A DNA stretch of 64,000 nucleotides. Source: JBNJGB01 sp051747385 (lineage in GTDB: Bacteria > Myxococcota_A > UBA9042 > PHBI01 > JACKFB01). The DNA is taken from NCBI GenBank assembly GCA_051747385.1, contig JBNJGB010000003.1, forward strand, positions 211,405 through 275,404. The letters are read 5' to 3'. Positions 44,763-53,705 of the stretch are shown one piece after another (position 1 is the first letter of the stretch; each line of letters starts with the position of its first letter). A program made the position numbers and the translations under genes. Under the pieces are notes generated by a model that made no database searches, was not told the origin of the DNA, and saw only the letters and a list, made by a program, of their open reading frames with translations.

Positions 44763-45173
44763 ATGGCCGAGAAGAAGAACGTCACCATCGAGGACAAGCC
44801 GGCCGGCGACGGCGTCGGCGGGCGCCTGAGCATCAACGAGGCGGTGGTCGCCACCATCGCCGGGCTGGCCGCCCGGGACATCCCGGGGATCGCCGAGCTG
44901 GGCACCTCGCGGATCATCGACTTCGGCGACAGCCCCACCCGCGGTGTGGCCGCGGAGGTCGGCGACATGGAGGCCGCCCTCGACATCGACGTGGTCATCA
45001 ACTACGGCGAGGACCTCCGCGCCGTGGCCGATCAGCTCCGCAGGAAGGTGGCCGCCGAGGTGGACAAGATGGCCGGCCGGCAGGTCGTCGAGGTCAACAT
45101 CAACGTCAAGGACATCCGGCTGCCGGAGGGGGAGCAGGCGGAGCCCACCAGCAGCAAGCCCCGCGTCCGCTGA
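44763..45173 (+). CDS. Asp23/Gls24-family envelope stress protein 3
   Basis: 136 aa, a tandem paralogue of the preceding gene: VTIEDKPAGDGVGGRLSINE, VVATIAGLAARDIPGIAELG, DIDVVINYGEDLRAVADQLRRKV, VVEVNINVKDIRLP. AGGAGG lies five bases before the ATG. No membrane segment. Last gene of the operon; a strong hairpin follows 51 nt later. Confidence 0.9.
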   Translation: MAEKKNVTIEDKPAGDGVGGRLSINEAVVATIAGLAARDIPGIAELGTSRIIDFGDSPTRGVAAEVGDMEAALDIDVVINYGEDLRAVADQLRRKVAAEVDKMAGRQVVEVNINVKDIRLPEGEQAEPTSSKPRVR

Positions 45174-45223
45174 GACGGCGCCCGGTTTCCATGAGAGCGA
45201 TTGTCCGACGTTGAACCGGTGCC

Positions 45224-45259
45224 CGATCGGTCGGCGTGGGCCTCGCTCCCGACCGATCG
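45224..45259. terminator. Strong hairpin after the Asp23 operon
   Basis: An 11-bp perfect stem (CGATCGGTCGG / CCGACCGATCG) with a 14-nt loop, located between the last Asp23 gene and the convergent LamG lipoprotein gene. No U-tract follows on either strand. It is the longest perfect stem near a gene end here, so termination is likely. Confidence 0.5.
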
Positions 45260-45358
45260 TGGCCGGCCCTGATCCGGACCAGGTCGGTCGGGGGCGACCC
45301 GCGGCGGGCGCGGGGTACTCGACGATCCCCGTTGACCAGCGGTCCGTGTCGCGGGGCG

Positions 45359-47758
45359 TCAGGGGTTGCACTTCCCGTCGGAGCCGGCTTGGACGATGGA
45401 CTGAAGCTCCGCCGCCGTCAGGGGGCGCTCGAAGATCTCGATCTCGTCGAGGGTGCCCACGAGGTTCTCCGTTGCGGCGGCGCCGGCCCCGTAGGCCGCG
45501 AGGGTCCACTCCGGGGTGCCGGCCGCCGGGGCGTAGCCGTCCACGGGATAGTTCCCCGTGTGGACGAGATCCCCGTCCAGGTAGAACCGGACCTCGTCGG
45601 TCGCGCTGTCCGCCGTCACGGCGACGTGGATCCACTGGCCGAGGGGGATGAAGTCTCCGACCGCGGTCTGGGCGATGCTGGTGCTCTGGCCCTGGGCGAC
45701 GAAGACCGGCTCTCGGGCGTCGGAGACGGCCAGGAAGTACTCGCCGCTCCCGTAGTGGTAGTGGACCAGGGTCATCTCGTCGCCCTGGGGCGGCGCCGTG
45801 TCGAGCCGCAGCCAGGCGTCGATGGTGAGGTCGGTCGGGTCGTGGGAGCCCGCCAGGGGCGCCTCGACGCGGTCTCCGATCCCGTCGAAGTGCAGGGCGG
45901 TCCCGACGACGCCGCTGACGATCATGGTCCCGCCCACGGGCTGGCCGTCGCTGCCGCCGACGATGTCGGTGGCCCCGCCGTTCAGGAGGTCGTCGAGCGG
46001 CCACCAGGCCACCATGTCCGGCGGGGCGGGCGCGCAGTCGGGGCAGGCGTCCGGCTGGTCGCAGGAGGCGCCGCTCTGGAAGTCCCCGGTGGGGCACCCG
46101 GAGGGGAGCGTGTCCAGGCACCCGCCGTCCGGCAGGCAGCAGGCCCCGGTGGGCTGGAGGCACTGGTCGTCGCAGCCGTCGCCGTCGGTGTCCGCCGGCA
46201 CCATGTCGGGCAGGCAGTCCAGGGACGGGCAGCACCAGCAGGCGTCCTCGCAGCCGTCCCCGGTGGTGTCGACCGCGTGGGTGTCGGCCGGGCAGAGCTG
46301 GCACTGGTCGTACGCCCCGTCGCAGTCGGCGTCGTAGAGGATCGACGCGGGGCCGCAGTCCAGGCTCGCGGGATCACACTGCGAGGCGTAGTCGAAGCCG
46401 CCGCACTGCCCGACGACGAGGTCCTTGCAGGGGGGCGCGACGCAGTCGTCCGGGCAGCCGTCGCCGTCGGTGTCCTGGGGGACGTGCGGCGGCAGGCACG
46501 AGGGGGGCTCCGGGCAGCAGCCGCACGTGTCCTCGCAGCCGTTCCCGGTGGTGTCCACGGCGTGGGTGCCCTCCGGGCAGAGGAGGCAGACGTCGTACAC
46601 GCCGTCGCAGTCCTCGTCGCCCAGGATGGCGCCCGGGCCGCAGTCGGGGCCCTTGGGATCGCACTGGCCCTCGTACTCGTACTTCTCGCAGCGGCCGACG
46701 ATGGACTTCTCGCACGGGTCCTGCTCGCAGGAGTCGGGGCAGCCGTCCTCGTTCGTGTCCACCTCGACGAAGCCGTCCGGGCACTCGAGGTCGGGGCAGC
46801 AGAGGCACGCGTCGGCGCACTCGTCACCGTCGGTGTCTGCGGCCGTCGTCCCTCCCGGGCAGGGGTGGCACACGTCGAAGGTGCCGGTGCACCCCACGTC
46901 GAAGGCGATGCTGCCCGACTCACAGCCGAGCTCCGCCTCCTGGCACTGGCCTTCGTAGTCGAGGCCCTCGCACATTCCGGAGACCTCGTCGCCGCACGGC
47001 CGGCACTCGGACTGGGGCAGGACCGCGTCGTCGGGACACTCCAGCGAGGGGACCATGTCGGCTCCGCTCGCGGTCTCGCAGCAGACGAGAGGCGGGATCT
47101 CGCAGTGGTCGAGGGTCACGACGCCGCCCGGCGGACACTCCGTGGACGGCAGGATCTCGTAGCCCTCGGGCGTCGCGCAGCAGACGTCCTCCACACAGAC
47201 GCCGTCGCACGCGCTGCCGTCGCCCTGGTAGGCGCCTCCGAGGCCCTCGCACTCCAAGGCCTGTACGACCTGGCACGCGCCCTCGATGCAGCAGGCTCCT
47301 TCGTCGGTGGCCTGGCAGAGGTCGGCGGTGCATCCGACGCCGTCGCCCTGGTAGGCGCCCCCGCTGGACTCGCACTCGGTGGGGGGCATCTCGTCGCACG
47401 TGCCCCCCTCCAGGCAGCAGGCGCCGGAGGGAGGTCCGGTGCACGTGTCCGGCTCGCAGGTCGTGCCGGCGCCCTGGAACGTCCCGCCGGCGTCCGCGCA
47501 GGTCTCCTCCGCGACGGTCTTGCACGAGGTGCCCTCGACGCAGCAGGCCCCCTCGGCGGAGCACGGGGCGTCCTCGCACGTGCCCCCGTCGCCGTGATAG
47601 GCGCCACCGGAGGCCTCGCACTTCTCGGGCGTCGTCTCGACGCACTGCGCGTCGACGCAGCACGCTCCGGTCTCCGTAGGCCCGGGGTCGTCGCACCCGG
47701 GCGCGGCGAGCACGCCCAGCAGGGTGACTACGGCGGTGGCGGCGGCGCGGCTGATCAT
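45359..47758 (-). CDS. Large Cys-rich repeat lipoprotein with C-terminal LamG domain
   Basis: 799 aa. Lipoprotein signal peptide with lipobox AAPGC (Cys22). Residues about 30-230 are five repeats of roughly 38 residues (ACCVxxxC...C...GGxYxGDGxxC). From about 240-590 come larger Cys-rich repeats of roughly 80 residues ending DTDGDGCPDDC or similar, a Ca-binding-like DxDxDG pattern. Residues about 590-799 form a LamG/concanavalin-like domain (VAWWPLDDLLNGGATDIVGGSDG, RVEAPLAGSHDPTDLTIDAWLRLD). A GGGGGGAA ribosome site precedes the ATG. An exported surface protein, probably adhesive or carbohydrate-binding; function inferred only from domains. Confidence 0.9.
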   Translation of the reverse strand: MISRAAATAVVTLLGVLAAPGCDDPGPTETGACCVDAQCVETTPEKCEASGGAYHGDGGTCEDAPCSAEGACCVEGTSCKTVAEETCADAGGTFQGAGTTCEPDTCTGPPSGACCLEGGTCDEMPPTECESSGGAYQGDGVGCTADLCQATDEGACCIEGACQVVQALECEGLGGAYQGDGSACDGVCVEDVCCATPEGYEILPSTECPPGGVVTLDHCEIPPLVCCETASGADMVPSLECPDDAVLPQSECRPCGDEVSGMCEGLDYEGQCQEAELGCESGSIAFDVGCTGTFDVCHPCPGGTTAADTDGDECADACLCCPDLECPDGFVEVDTNEDGCPDSCEQDPCEKSIVGRCEKYEYEGQCDPKGPDCGPGAILGDEDCDGVYDVCLLCPEGTHAVDTTGNGCEDTCGCCPEPPSCLPPHVPQDTDGDGCPDDCVAPPCKDLVVGQCGGFDYASQCDPASLDCGPASILYDADCDGAYDQCQLCPADTHAVDTTGDGCEDACWCCPSLDCLPDMVPADTDGDGCDDQCLQPTGACCLPDGGCLDTLPSGCPTGDFQSGASCDQPDACPDCAPAPPDMVAWWPLDDLLNGGATDIVGGSDGQPVGGTMIVSGVVGTALHFDGIGDRVEAPLAGSHDPTDLTIDAWLRLDTAPPQGDEMTLVHYHYGSGEYFLAVSDAREPVFVAQGQSTSIAQTAVGDFIPLGQWIHVAVTADSATDEVRFYLDGDLVHTGNYPVDGYAPAAGTPEWTLAAYGAGAAATENLVGTLDEIEIFERPLTAAELQSIVQAGSDGKCNP

Positions 47759-47827
47759 GCTTCCCCCCTCGGCGGATCGATCCGTCGCGATTCCCGATGC
47801 GATGCCTGGCCTGCGTCCGTGCTCACA

Positions 47828-47857
47828 CCGGTAGGGGCCCGACCGGGGGCGTGTCAA
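47828..47857 (-). promoter_or_regulatory. Probable promoter of the Cys-rich lipoprotein
   Basis: Minus-strand TTGACA, 18-nt spacer, TACCGG, about 70 nt before the ATG. The -35 is perfect; the -10 is poor, so an activator may be needed, or the call may be wrong. Confidence 0.4.
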
Positions 47858-47867
47858 ACGCAGGGGG

Positions 47868-48140
47868 GCTGCAATGCGACTGCGATCCGGCCGACGTCCG
47901 GTGCACGGACGAACACGGACGACGGCACGTGCGCGTCTCGCTGCAGCGAGGACCTGCAGCGGGGACTCCGGGTGCGGGGCGGGCGACTACTGTGTCGATG
48001 GCGGCGGCGTGGACCGCCAGACGGACGAGCACTGCCCCGAAGGCGTCCACTGCGTCGACTCGACCGCATCGAGCCCTGCGAGAACGACGCCTACGTCGTC
48101 GGAGCGTTCGAGGCCTGCAACGTCGGCGAACGGACGCCTC
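47868..48140 (+). pseudogene. Frameshifted Cys-rich secreted protein remnant
   Basis: Successive frames on the plus strand give family-like pieces that join only if at least three frameshifts are allowed: CDCDPADVRCTDE, then TDDGTCASRCSED, then TCSGDSGCGAGDYCVDGGG and DEHCPEGVHCVD, then EPCENDAYVVGAFEACNVGE. The spacing and Cys pattern resemble small-Cys-rich secreted proteins common in Myxococcota. No start codon or signal peptide survives. Spacer 47759-48470 otherwise contains a promoter and a family-2 repeat. Confidence 0.65.
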
Positions 48141-48333
48141 CCCGCACGTCGCCGTGACGGGGTGACCGGGCTCTCCGGCCGCGTGGTCGGCCGGGTCGGC
48201 GGGGAACAGGCCGCAATCGGCCGAGAGGCTGGCCTGGAGCACCAGACAGGACCGCTCCCGTTGGGCTAGCGGCGATCTCCGGCGCCTCGGCCTTCCGGGA
48301 CCGCTGCGCCATGCCTCATGGCATTCCGGCTGT

Positions 48334-48364
48334 CGCCGGCTCTCCTGGCCCTCCGGGCCAGCGC
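48334..48364 (+). repeat. Dispersed repeat, family 2, copy A
   Basis: CGCCGGCTCTCCTGGCCC then GGGCCAGCGC, matching 24871-24901 on the other strand at 29 of 31 positions. Adjacent short palindromes (ATGCC-TCAT-GGCAT upstream, GCGCTGC-TTC-GCAGCGC downstream) suggest a structured RNA or DNA element. Located about 107 nt beyond the gcvP stop. Confidence 0.6.
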
Positions 48365-48470
48365 CGCGCTGCTTCGCAGCGCCTTCGGGACCCGGAATCG
48401 GCGCTCCGCGCCTGGCCGATCCACTCGGAGATCGCTCGCAGACCCGCGGTCCGCGGTCCCGTTCGGCGCT

Positions 48471-51365
48471 CTAGTCGGCCTGCTGGTAGCTCTCCAGCGG
48501 CGGGCAGGTGCACATGAGGTTGCGGTCGCCGAAGGCCTCGTCGATGCGGCTGACGGGCGGCCAGTACTTGTGGGTCCGGACGTGGGCCACGGGCCAGCCG
48601 GCGCGCTGCCGGGAGTAGGGGTGGGGCCATGCGTCCGCGGCCAGGGCCTCGGCCGTGTGCGGGGCGTTCTTCAGGAGGTTGTCCTCCGGGGCCGCCTCCC
48701 CGTCGACGATCTCGCGGATCTCCTCGCGGATGGCGAGCAGGGCGTCCGCGAAGCGGTCCAGCTCGGCCTTCGTCTCGCTCTCCGTGGGCTCGACCATGAG
48801 GCTGCCGTGGACCGGCCAGGACATGGTGGGCGCGTGGAAGCCGTAGTCCATCAGGCGCTTCGCCACGTCGGCGACGGAGATGCCCGCCTCCTTCTCCAGT
48901 TTGCGCAGGTCGAGGATGAACTCGTGGGCGACCGTGCCGCGGGCGCCGGTGTAGAGGACCTCGTAGGCCCCGTCGAGGCGCTTCGCGAGGTAGTTGGCGT
49001 TGAGGATGGCCACCTGGCTGGCCCGGCGCAGGCCGTCGCCGCCCATCATGGCGATGTACATCCAGGAGATGGGCAGGATGCTCGGGCTGCCGAAGGGGGC
49101 CGCCGCGATGGCGCCGTGGGCCTTGTCGTCGCTCGCCCCCAGCATCCCGTGGCCCGGCAGGAAGGGCGTCAGGTGGGCCGCCGTGCAGATGGGGCCCATG
49201 CCGGGCCCGCCGCCGCCGTGGGGGATGCAGAACGTCTTGTGCAGGTTCAGGTGGCACACGTCGACGCCGAAGTCCCCGGGGCGGGCGAGGCCCACCTGGG
49301 CGTTCATGTTGGCGCCGTCCAGGTAGACCTGGCCGCCGTGACCGTGGACGATCTCGCAGATGCTCCGGATACCCTCCTCGAAGACGCCGTGCGTGGAGGG
49401 GTAGGTGACCATGATGGCCGCCAGGCTGTCGGAGTGCTTCCCGGCCTTGGCCCGCAGGTCGTCCAGGTCGATGTTGCCGTCCTCGTCGCACTTCACGACG
49501 ACGACCTTCATGCCCGCCATGACGGCGCTGGCCGGGTTGGTCCCGTGGGCGCTGCTCGGGATGAGGCACACGCGGCGCTCGGCCTCGCCGCGCTCCCGGT
49601 GCCAGGCCCGGATGGTGAGCAGGCCGGCGTACTCGCCCTGGGAGCCCGCGTTCGGCTGCAGGGAGACCCCGGGGAGGCCCGTCACCTCGGCGAGCATGTC
49701 GCGCAGCTCGTCCATGAGCTCGGCGTAGCCCCGGGCGTGGCTGGGCGCCGTGAAGGGGTGGAGCTCCGCGAAGCCGGGCAGGGTGATGGGCATCATCTCC
49801 GCCGCGGCGTTGAGCTTCATGGTGCAGGAGCCCAGCGGGATCATCGACGTCGTGAGCGACAGGTCCCGGGCCTGCAGGCGGTGGATGTACCGCAGCAGCT
49901 CGTGCTCGGCGTGGTAGGCGTGGAAGACCTCGTGGGTCAGGTAGGTGGACGTCCGCGCGAACGGGCCGGGCAGGGCGTCGTCCACCTCGTCCGCCAGGGC
50001 CACCGGATCGAGGCCGACGCCGTCCCCGCCCGCGAAGACCTCGAACAGCGTGACCAGGTCGTCCGTCGTCGTCACCTCGTCGAGGCTCGCGGAGAGGCGG
50101 CCGTCGCGGAGGTCTCGGAGCTCCAGGCGGGCCTGTGCGGCGCGGGTCAGGACCGCCCGGCGCGTGTCGTCGTCCAGCCGCACGGTCACCGTGTCGAACC
50201 GGGTGCCCGCCTCGACGTCCAGGCCGGCCCGGCGCAGGCCTTCGGCGAGCACGAGGGTCGCCAGGCGCACCCGCTCGGCGATGCGGCGGACGCCCTCGGG
50301 GCCGTGGTGGACCGCGTACATCCCCGCCATCACGGCCAGGAGCACCTGGGAGGTGCAGATGTTGCTGGTCGCCCGGGCGCGGCGGATGTGCTGCTCGCGC
50401 GTCTGCAGGGCCAGGCGGAGGGCGGGGCGCCCCTCGGTGTCCTTGGACACGCCCACCAGGCGGCCCGGGAGGCGGCGCTTGTGCGCCTCGCTCGTGGCGA
50501 AGTAGGCGGCGTGCGGGCCGCCGAAGCCCATGGGGACGCCGAAGCGCTGGGTGCTGCCCACCGCGACGTCCGCGCCGAACTCACCGGGCGGGCGCAGCAG
50601 GGCCAGGCCCAGGATGTCCGCGGCGACGACGACCATGGCGCCGGCGTCGTGGGCGCGCTCGCAGAGCGGCTCCCAGTCCTCGACCCGGCCGTCGGTGGTC
50701 GGATACTGCACCAGCACGCCGAAGACGTCGTCGTGGAGGTCGAAGTCCGCGGCTGGGGCGACCTGCACCTCGATGTCCAGGGGCTCCGACCGGGTGCGGA
50801 CCACCTCGATGGCCTGGGGGTGGCAGTCGTCGGCGACCAGGAACACGCGCCGCTTCCCCCTGGCCACGTTGTAGCAGAGGGTCATCGCCTCGGCGGCGGC
50901 CGTGGCCTCGTCGAGGAGGCTGGCGTTCGCGATCTCCAGGCCGGTGAGGTCGCTCACCATGGTCTGGAAGTTGAGCAGGGCCTCCAGGCGGCCCTGGGCG
51001 ATCTCGGCCTGGTAGGGCGTGTACTGGGTGTACCAGCCCGGGTTCTCGAGGATGTTCCGCTGGATGACCGGCGGGGTGACGCACGGGTGATAGCCCATGC
51101 CGATGAACGAGCGGCGCAGGTCGTTCGCCTCCGCCAGCTCCCGGGCGCGCGCCAGCATCTCGTGCTCGCCGCGGGCGGGCGGCAGGTCCAGGTCCCGGCG
51201 CAGCCGGATGGACTCCGGCACCGTCGCGTCCACGAGGGCGTCCAGGGAGTCGAAGCCGATCGCGTCGAGCATGGCGGCGACCTCCTCGGGGCCGGGGCCC
51301 ACGTGGCGATCGACGAAGGGATCGGCGGACTGGAGCAGCGTGGCCTTCCGGGACGGCTCGGTCAT
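48471..51365 (-). CDS. gcvP: Glycine dehydrogenase (decarboxylating), P protein
   Basis: 964-aa single-chain P protein of the glycine cleavage system; decarboxylates glycine with PLP and loads the aminomethyl group on H protein. The PLP-binding lysine is K710 in LNLHKTFC, followed by IPHGGGGPG. The N-terminal half begins DPFVDRHVGP and includes GYHPCVTPPVIQRN. The C-terminus is DRNLMCTCPPLESYQQAD. ATG MTEPSRKATL has GGAGAG eight bases upstream. gcvT, gcvH and lpd are not nearby, so gcvP stands alone. A fragment of its 3' end is at 41625-41679. Confidence 0.98.
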   Translation of the reverse strand: MTEPSRKATLLQSADPFVDRHVGPGPEEVAAMLDAIGFDSLDALVDATVPESIRLRRDLDLPPARGEHEMLARARELAEANDLRRSFIGMGYHPCVTPPVIQRNILENPGWYTQYTPYQAEIAQGRLEALLNFQTMVSDLTGLEIANASLLDEATAAAEAMTLCYNVARGKRRVFLVADDCHPQAIEVVRTRSEPLDIEVQVAPAADFDLHDDVFGVLVQYPTTDGRVEDWEPLCERAHDAGAMVVVAADILGLALLRPPGEFGADVAVGSTQRFGVPMGFGGPHAAYFATSEAHKRRLPGRLVGVSKDTEGRPALRLALQTREQHIRRARATSNICTSQVLLAVMAGMYAVHHGPEGVRRIAERVRLATLVLAEGLRRAGLDVEAGTRFDTVTVRLDDDTRRAVLTRAAQARLELRDLRDGRLSASLDEVTTTDDLVTLFEVFAGGDGVGLDPVALADEVDDALPGPFARTSTYLTHEVFHAYHAEHELLRYIHRLQARDLSLTTSMIPLGSCTMKLNAAAEMMPITLPGFAELHPFTAPSHARGYAELMDELRDMLAEVTGLPGVSLQPNAGSQGEYAGLLTIRAWHRERGEAERRVCLIPSSAHGTNPASAVMAGMKVVVVKCDEDGNIDLDDLRAKAGKHSDSLAAIMVTYPSTHGVFEEGIRSICEIVHGHGGQVYLDGANMNAQVGLARPGDFGVDVCHLNLHKTFCIPHGGGGPGMGPICTAAHLTPFLPGHGMLGASDDKAHGAIAAAPFGSPSILPISWMYIAMMGGDGLRRASQVAILNANYLAKRLDGAYEVLYTGARGTVAHEFILDLRKLEKEAGISVADVAKRLMDYGFHAPTMSWPVHGSLMVEPTESETKAELDRFADALLAIREEIREIVDGEAAPEDNLLKNAPHTAEALAADAWPHPYSRQRAGWPVAHVRTHKYWPPVSRIDEAFGDRNLMCTCPPLESYQQAD

Positions 51366-51489
51366 GGCGATGACTCTCCGTGGTCGGAGGATGGGCGGCG
51401 TCGGGCGAGGGATCGCGGCGCGCCCCATGTAACGCATCCGGGGACCGGGACCCAAGCGAAGAAAGCGGCCGGCCGGCGACCTGCCGCGC

Positions 51490-52140
51490 TCAGTCGTCGT
51501 CGCAGCCCTCGCCCTCGAGGCCCTCGCGTCCCTCGTGGACCAGCCACGGCACCATGACCAGCGCCGCCGCCGGGTCGGCCCACCACCACCCCGCGGCGGC
51601 GTTCAGCGCCAGGCCGAGCAGAAGGGCGAACGACAGGTAGGAGCAGGCGAGGGTCTCCTTCGCCTCGGCGCGCAGGGCGGCGCTGCCGATCTCCCGGGCC
51701 GCGCGGATCTTCCCCCAGGCGACGAGCGGCATCACCACCAGGGAGGCCGCGGCGAGCACGATCCCCACGAGGCTCTCCTCGGGGGGCTTCTGCTCCCAGA
51801 GCGTCCAGACCGCCTCGCCGGCCACGTAGGTCGCCAGGACGAGGAACGTCACGCCGACCACCTTGTGGACGAGGCCCTCCGCACGCTCCACGGCCTCGGC
51901 GTCGCCTCCCCGGGCCTCCACGGACAGGCGCCAGAGCAGGACCACCGCGGCCACGGACTCGATGACGCTGTCCAGGCCGAAGCCCACCAGGGCGCTGCTG
52001 TCCGCCCGGATGCCCGACCACAGGGCGACCCCCGCCTCCACCACGTTCCAGGCGAGGGTCGCGATGACGAGCGTGAGGCCGATGCGGGCCCATCGGTCGT
52101 GGCTCGCGCGCGCCGGTGGGGAGGGGCCGGTCGCGCTCAC
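51490..52140 (-). CDS. Cation diffusion facilitator-like transporter
   Basis: 216-aa membrane protein with six hydrophobic segments. TM2 carries GFGLDSVIESVAAV and a later segment ALRAEAKETLACSYLSFALLLGLALN, the paired acidic motifs of cation-diffusion/TMEM163-like transporters. It lacks the long cytoplasmic C-terminal domain of classical CDF proteins, ending soon after the last helix in an acidic tail (EGCDDD). GTG start overlaps the rsuA-like stop (GTGA). Metal ion efflux is inferred; the ion is unknown. Confidence 0.8.
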   Translation of the reverse strand: MSATGPSPPARASHDRWARIGLTLVIATLAWNVVEAGVALWSGIRADSSALVGFGLDSVIESVAAVVLLWRLSVEARGGDAEAVERAEGLVHKVVGVTFLVLATYVAGEAVWTLWEQKPPEESLVGIVLAAASLVVMPLVAWGKIRAAREIGSAALRAEAKETLACSYLSFALLLGLALNAAAGWWWADPAAALVMVPWLVHEGREGLEGEGCDDD

Positions 52141-52859
52141 GACCGCTCCGGAGGCTCGGTCTCCTGGAGCGCCCGGAGCTCGTCCCCGGTGGCCGGGCGG
52201 CACTCTCCCATGGGCAGATCGGGCGGCGTCGGGAGGCTGCCCACGGCCTCCCGGTGGAGCGCGGCGACGTGGCCGCCGCACGCCGCGATCATGCGGCGGA
52301 CCTGGTGGTACTTGCCCTCGCGGAGGACCACGCGCACCTCCCCGGGGCCGGTCGCGCTCAGCTCCGCCGGGGCGCAGGTGGTCCCGTCCTCCAGGACGAC
52401 CCCCTCCGCGAAGGCCCGGCGGGCCGCGTCGACGTCCAGGTCGCCCTCCACCTGCGCGCTGTAGACCTTGGGGACGTGCCGGCGCGGGTGTGTCAGGGCG
52501 TGCACCAGCTTCCCGTCCGTGGTGAGCACGAGGAGGCCGGTGGTCTCCTTGTCCAGGCGCCCGACCGGCGAGAGGCCGTGGCGTCGCCACTCCTCGGGCA
52601 CCAGGTCCAGGACGGTCAGCGCCGTGGCGTCGCGCGTGGACGAGACCACGCCCACCGGCTTGTTCATGAGCAGGGTCAGCTCCTCGTAGTACGTCACCGG
52701 CTCGTCGTCGACGGCGACGGCCTGGCCCTCGGGGTCCACGTGCCGGTTGGGGTTGGAGAGGACCTCCTCGTCGACGGTGACGCGCCCGTCCCGGATGAGG
52801 CGGTTGGCCTGCTTCCGGGTGAGCGCGAGCTGGCTGGCGATGAAGCGGTCGAGGCGCAT
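52137..52859 (-). CDS. 16S rRNA / RsuA-family pseudouridine synthase
   Basis: 240 aa. N-terminal S4 RNA-binding domain (MRLDRFIASQLALTRKQANRLIRDGRVTV) and an RsuA-type catalytic domain with GRLDKETTGLLVLT, catalytic Asp103. C-terminal GKYHQVRRMIAACGGHV is the conserved KxxQxRR block. Length matches RsuA, which modifies U516 of 16S rRNA; the RluB/E/F relatives cannot be excluded without a tree. ATG chosen at the S4 start. Coupled to the cation transporter downstream. Confidence 0.93.
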   Translation of the reverse strand: MRLDRFIASQLALTRKQANRLIRDGRVTVDEEVLSNPNRHVDPEGQAVAVDDEPVTYYEELTLLMNKPVGVVSSTRDATALTVLDLVPEEWRRHGLSPVGRLDKETTGLLVLTTDGKLVHALTHPRRHVPKVYSAQVEGDLDVDAARRAFAEGVVLEDGTTCAPAELSATGPGEVRVVLREGKYHQVRRMIAACGGHVAALHREAVGSLPTPPDLPMGECRPATGDELRALQETEPPERS

Positions 52860-52906
52860 GGCCGCGGATGATGACCGGGGGAGGCCCCACCCTGCAAGCT
52901 CGCACC

Positions 52907-52935
52907 TTGACAGGCTACGGGTGCGGCGCGACACA
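52907..52935 (+). promoter_or_regulatory. Possible promoter for the SRPBCC gene
   Basis: Perfect TTGACA, 17-nt spacer, weak -10 GACACA; 24 nt separate it from the start codon. Confidence 0.35.
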
Positions 52936-52959
52936 GGAAGGTCCAGACGGGAGGATCCG

Positions 52960-53340
52960 GTGAGCGACGCGGGAACCGAGGAGCGGCTGCTGCACGTGCC
53001 CCTGGAGCGGGTCTTCGCAGCGTTCACGGAGCCGCAGTACATGAAGCGGTGGCTTGGCCTGGAGGCCTTCGTCGACCTGAAGGTGGGCGGCGCCTACGAG
53101 CTGTCGTGGCCGGACAACGGCCCAGGCGGCACGCCGGAGATCAACGGCGCCATCGTGGAGCTTCGGCCGCCGGAGCACCTGCTGGTCGGCTGGAACGGCG
53201 ACTCCGAGGGGACGCTGGAGCTCCACCTGGAGCCCACCCTGGGCGGGACGCGGGTCCGGCTGAACGTCAGCGATCACCCGGCGTGGACGGCCGCGCTCGA
53301 CCGCCTCGAGGCATGGCTGGCCGGCCCGCGGACCCGGTGA
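52960..53340 (+). CDS. SRPBCC (AHSA1-like) domain protein
   Basis: 126 aa, a single START/Bet v1-like domain. HVPLERVFAAFTEPQYMKRWLG and AYELSWPDNGPGGTPEINGAIVELRPPEHLLVGW match AHSA1-type SRPBCC proteins, which bind small hydrophobic ligands. No signal peptide. GTG start with GGGAGGA five bases upstream. The stop overlaps a decayed lipoprotein frame (GTGA). Specific function unknown. Confidence 0.85.
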   Translation: MSDAGTEERLLHVPLERVFAAFTEPQYMKRWLGLEAFVDLKVGGAYELSWPDNGPGGTPEINGAIVELRPPEHLLVGWNGDSEGTLELHLEPTLGGTRVRLNVSDHPAWTAALDRLEAWLAGPRTR

Positions 53341-53705
53341 GCCGCCGCGTGCAGGTCGTGGTGCTCCTGGCCGTCGCCCTGGGCCTGGGGGCTCCGACGA
53401 GCGCCTGCGAGGAGTCACCGGACGGCGCTCCGGTGGACACGGTGGGCGAGTCCGGCGGGGACGTCGCCGGCGCGGGAGGGGAGCGTGGAGCCCGACGGCG
53501 GGGCGGGTGACGCCACGGAGGACGGGGCGGGCGGGGACGCCGACGCGATGGGCGCGGACACGGCGGATGCACAGGCCGACGCCGGGTCGGCGTGCGAGCC
53601 CGGCACGACCTGGGCTCCGGGCGTGGAGGCCTTCCGCGAGGTACCGATGAACGGGGGCTGTCGGAGATCGGCGCGCGGGGGACCCGGCTGTCCGTGACCG
53701 ACGTG
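53337..53705 (+). pseudogene. Frameshifted VCBS/FG-GAP-type lipoprotein remnant
   Basis: Starts at a GTG inside the SRPBCC stop: MSRRVQVVVLLAVALGLGAPTSACEE with lipobox TSAC. The first frame stops at 53510. The next frame continues the same low-complexity style (DGGAGDATEDGAGGDAD, CEPGTTWAPGVEAFREVPMNGG). A third frame continues with LSEIGARGTRLSVTDVD, which is the opening of an FG-GAP/VCBS repeat (normally followed by GDG). After DVD the family sequence ends abruptly at an IS-like fragment. At least two frameshifts plus truncation. Confidence 0.6.

Noticed and set aside
51366..51489. Glycine riboswitch upstream of gcvP
   Set aside because: The 124-nt spacer shows none of the paired GGAGAG-type aptamer helices expected; only a weak promoter-like TTGGGT-N17-TTACAT is visible.
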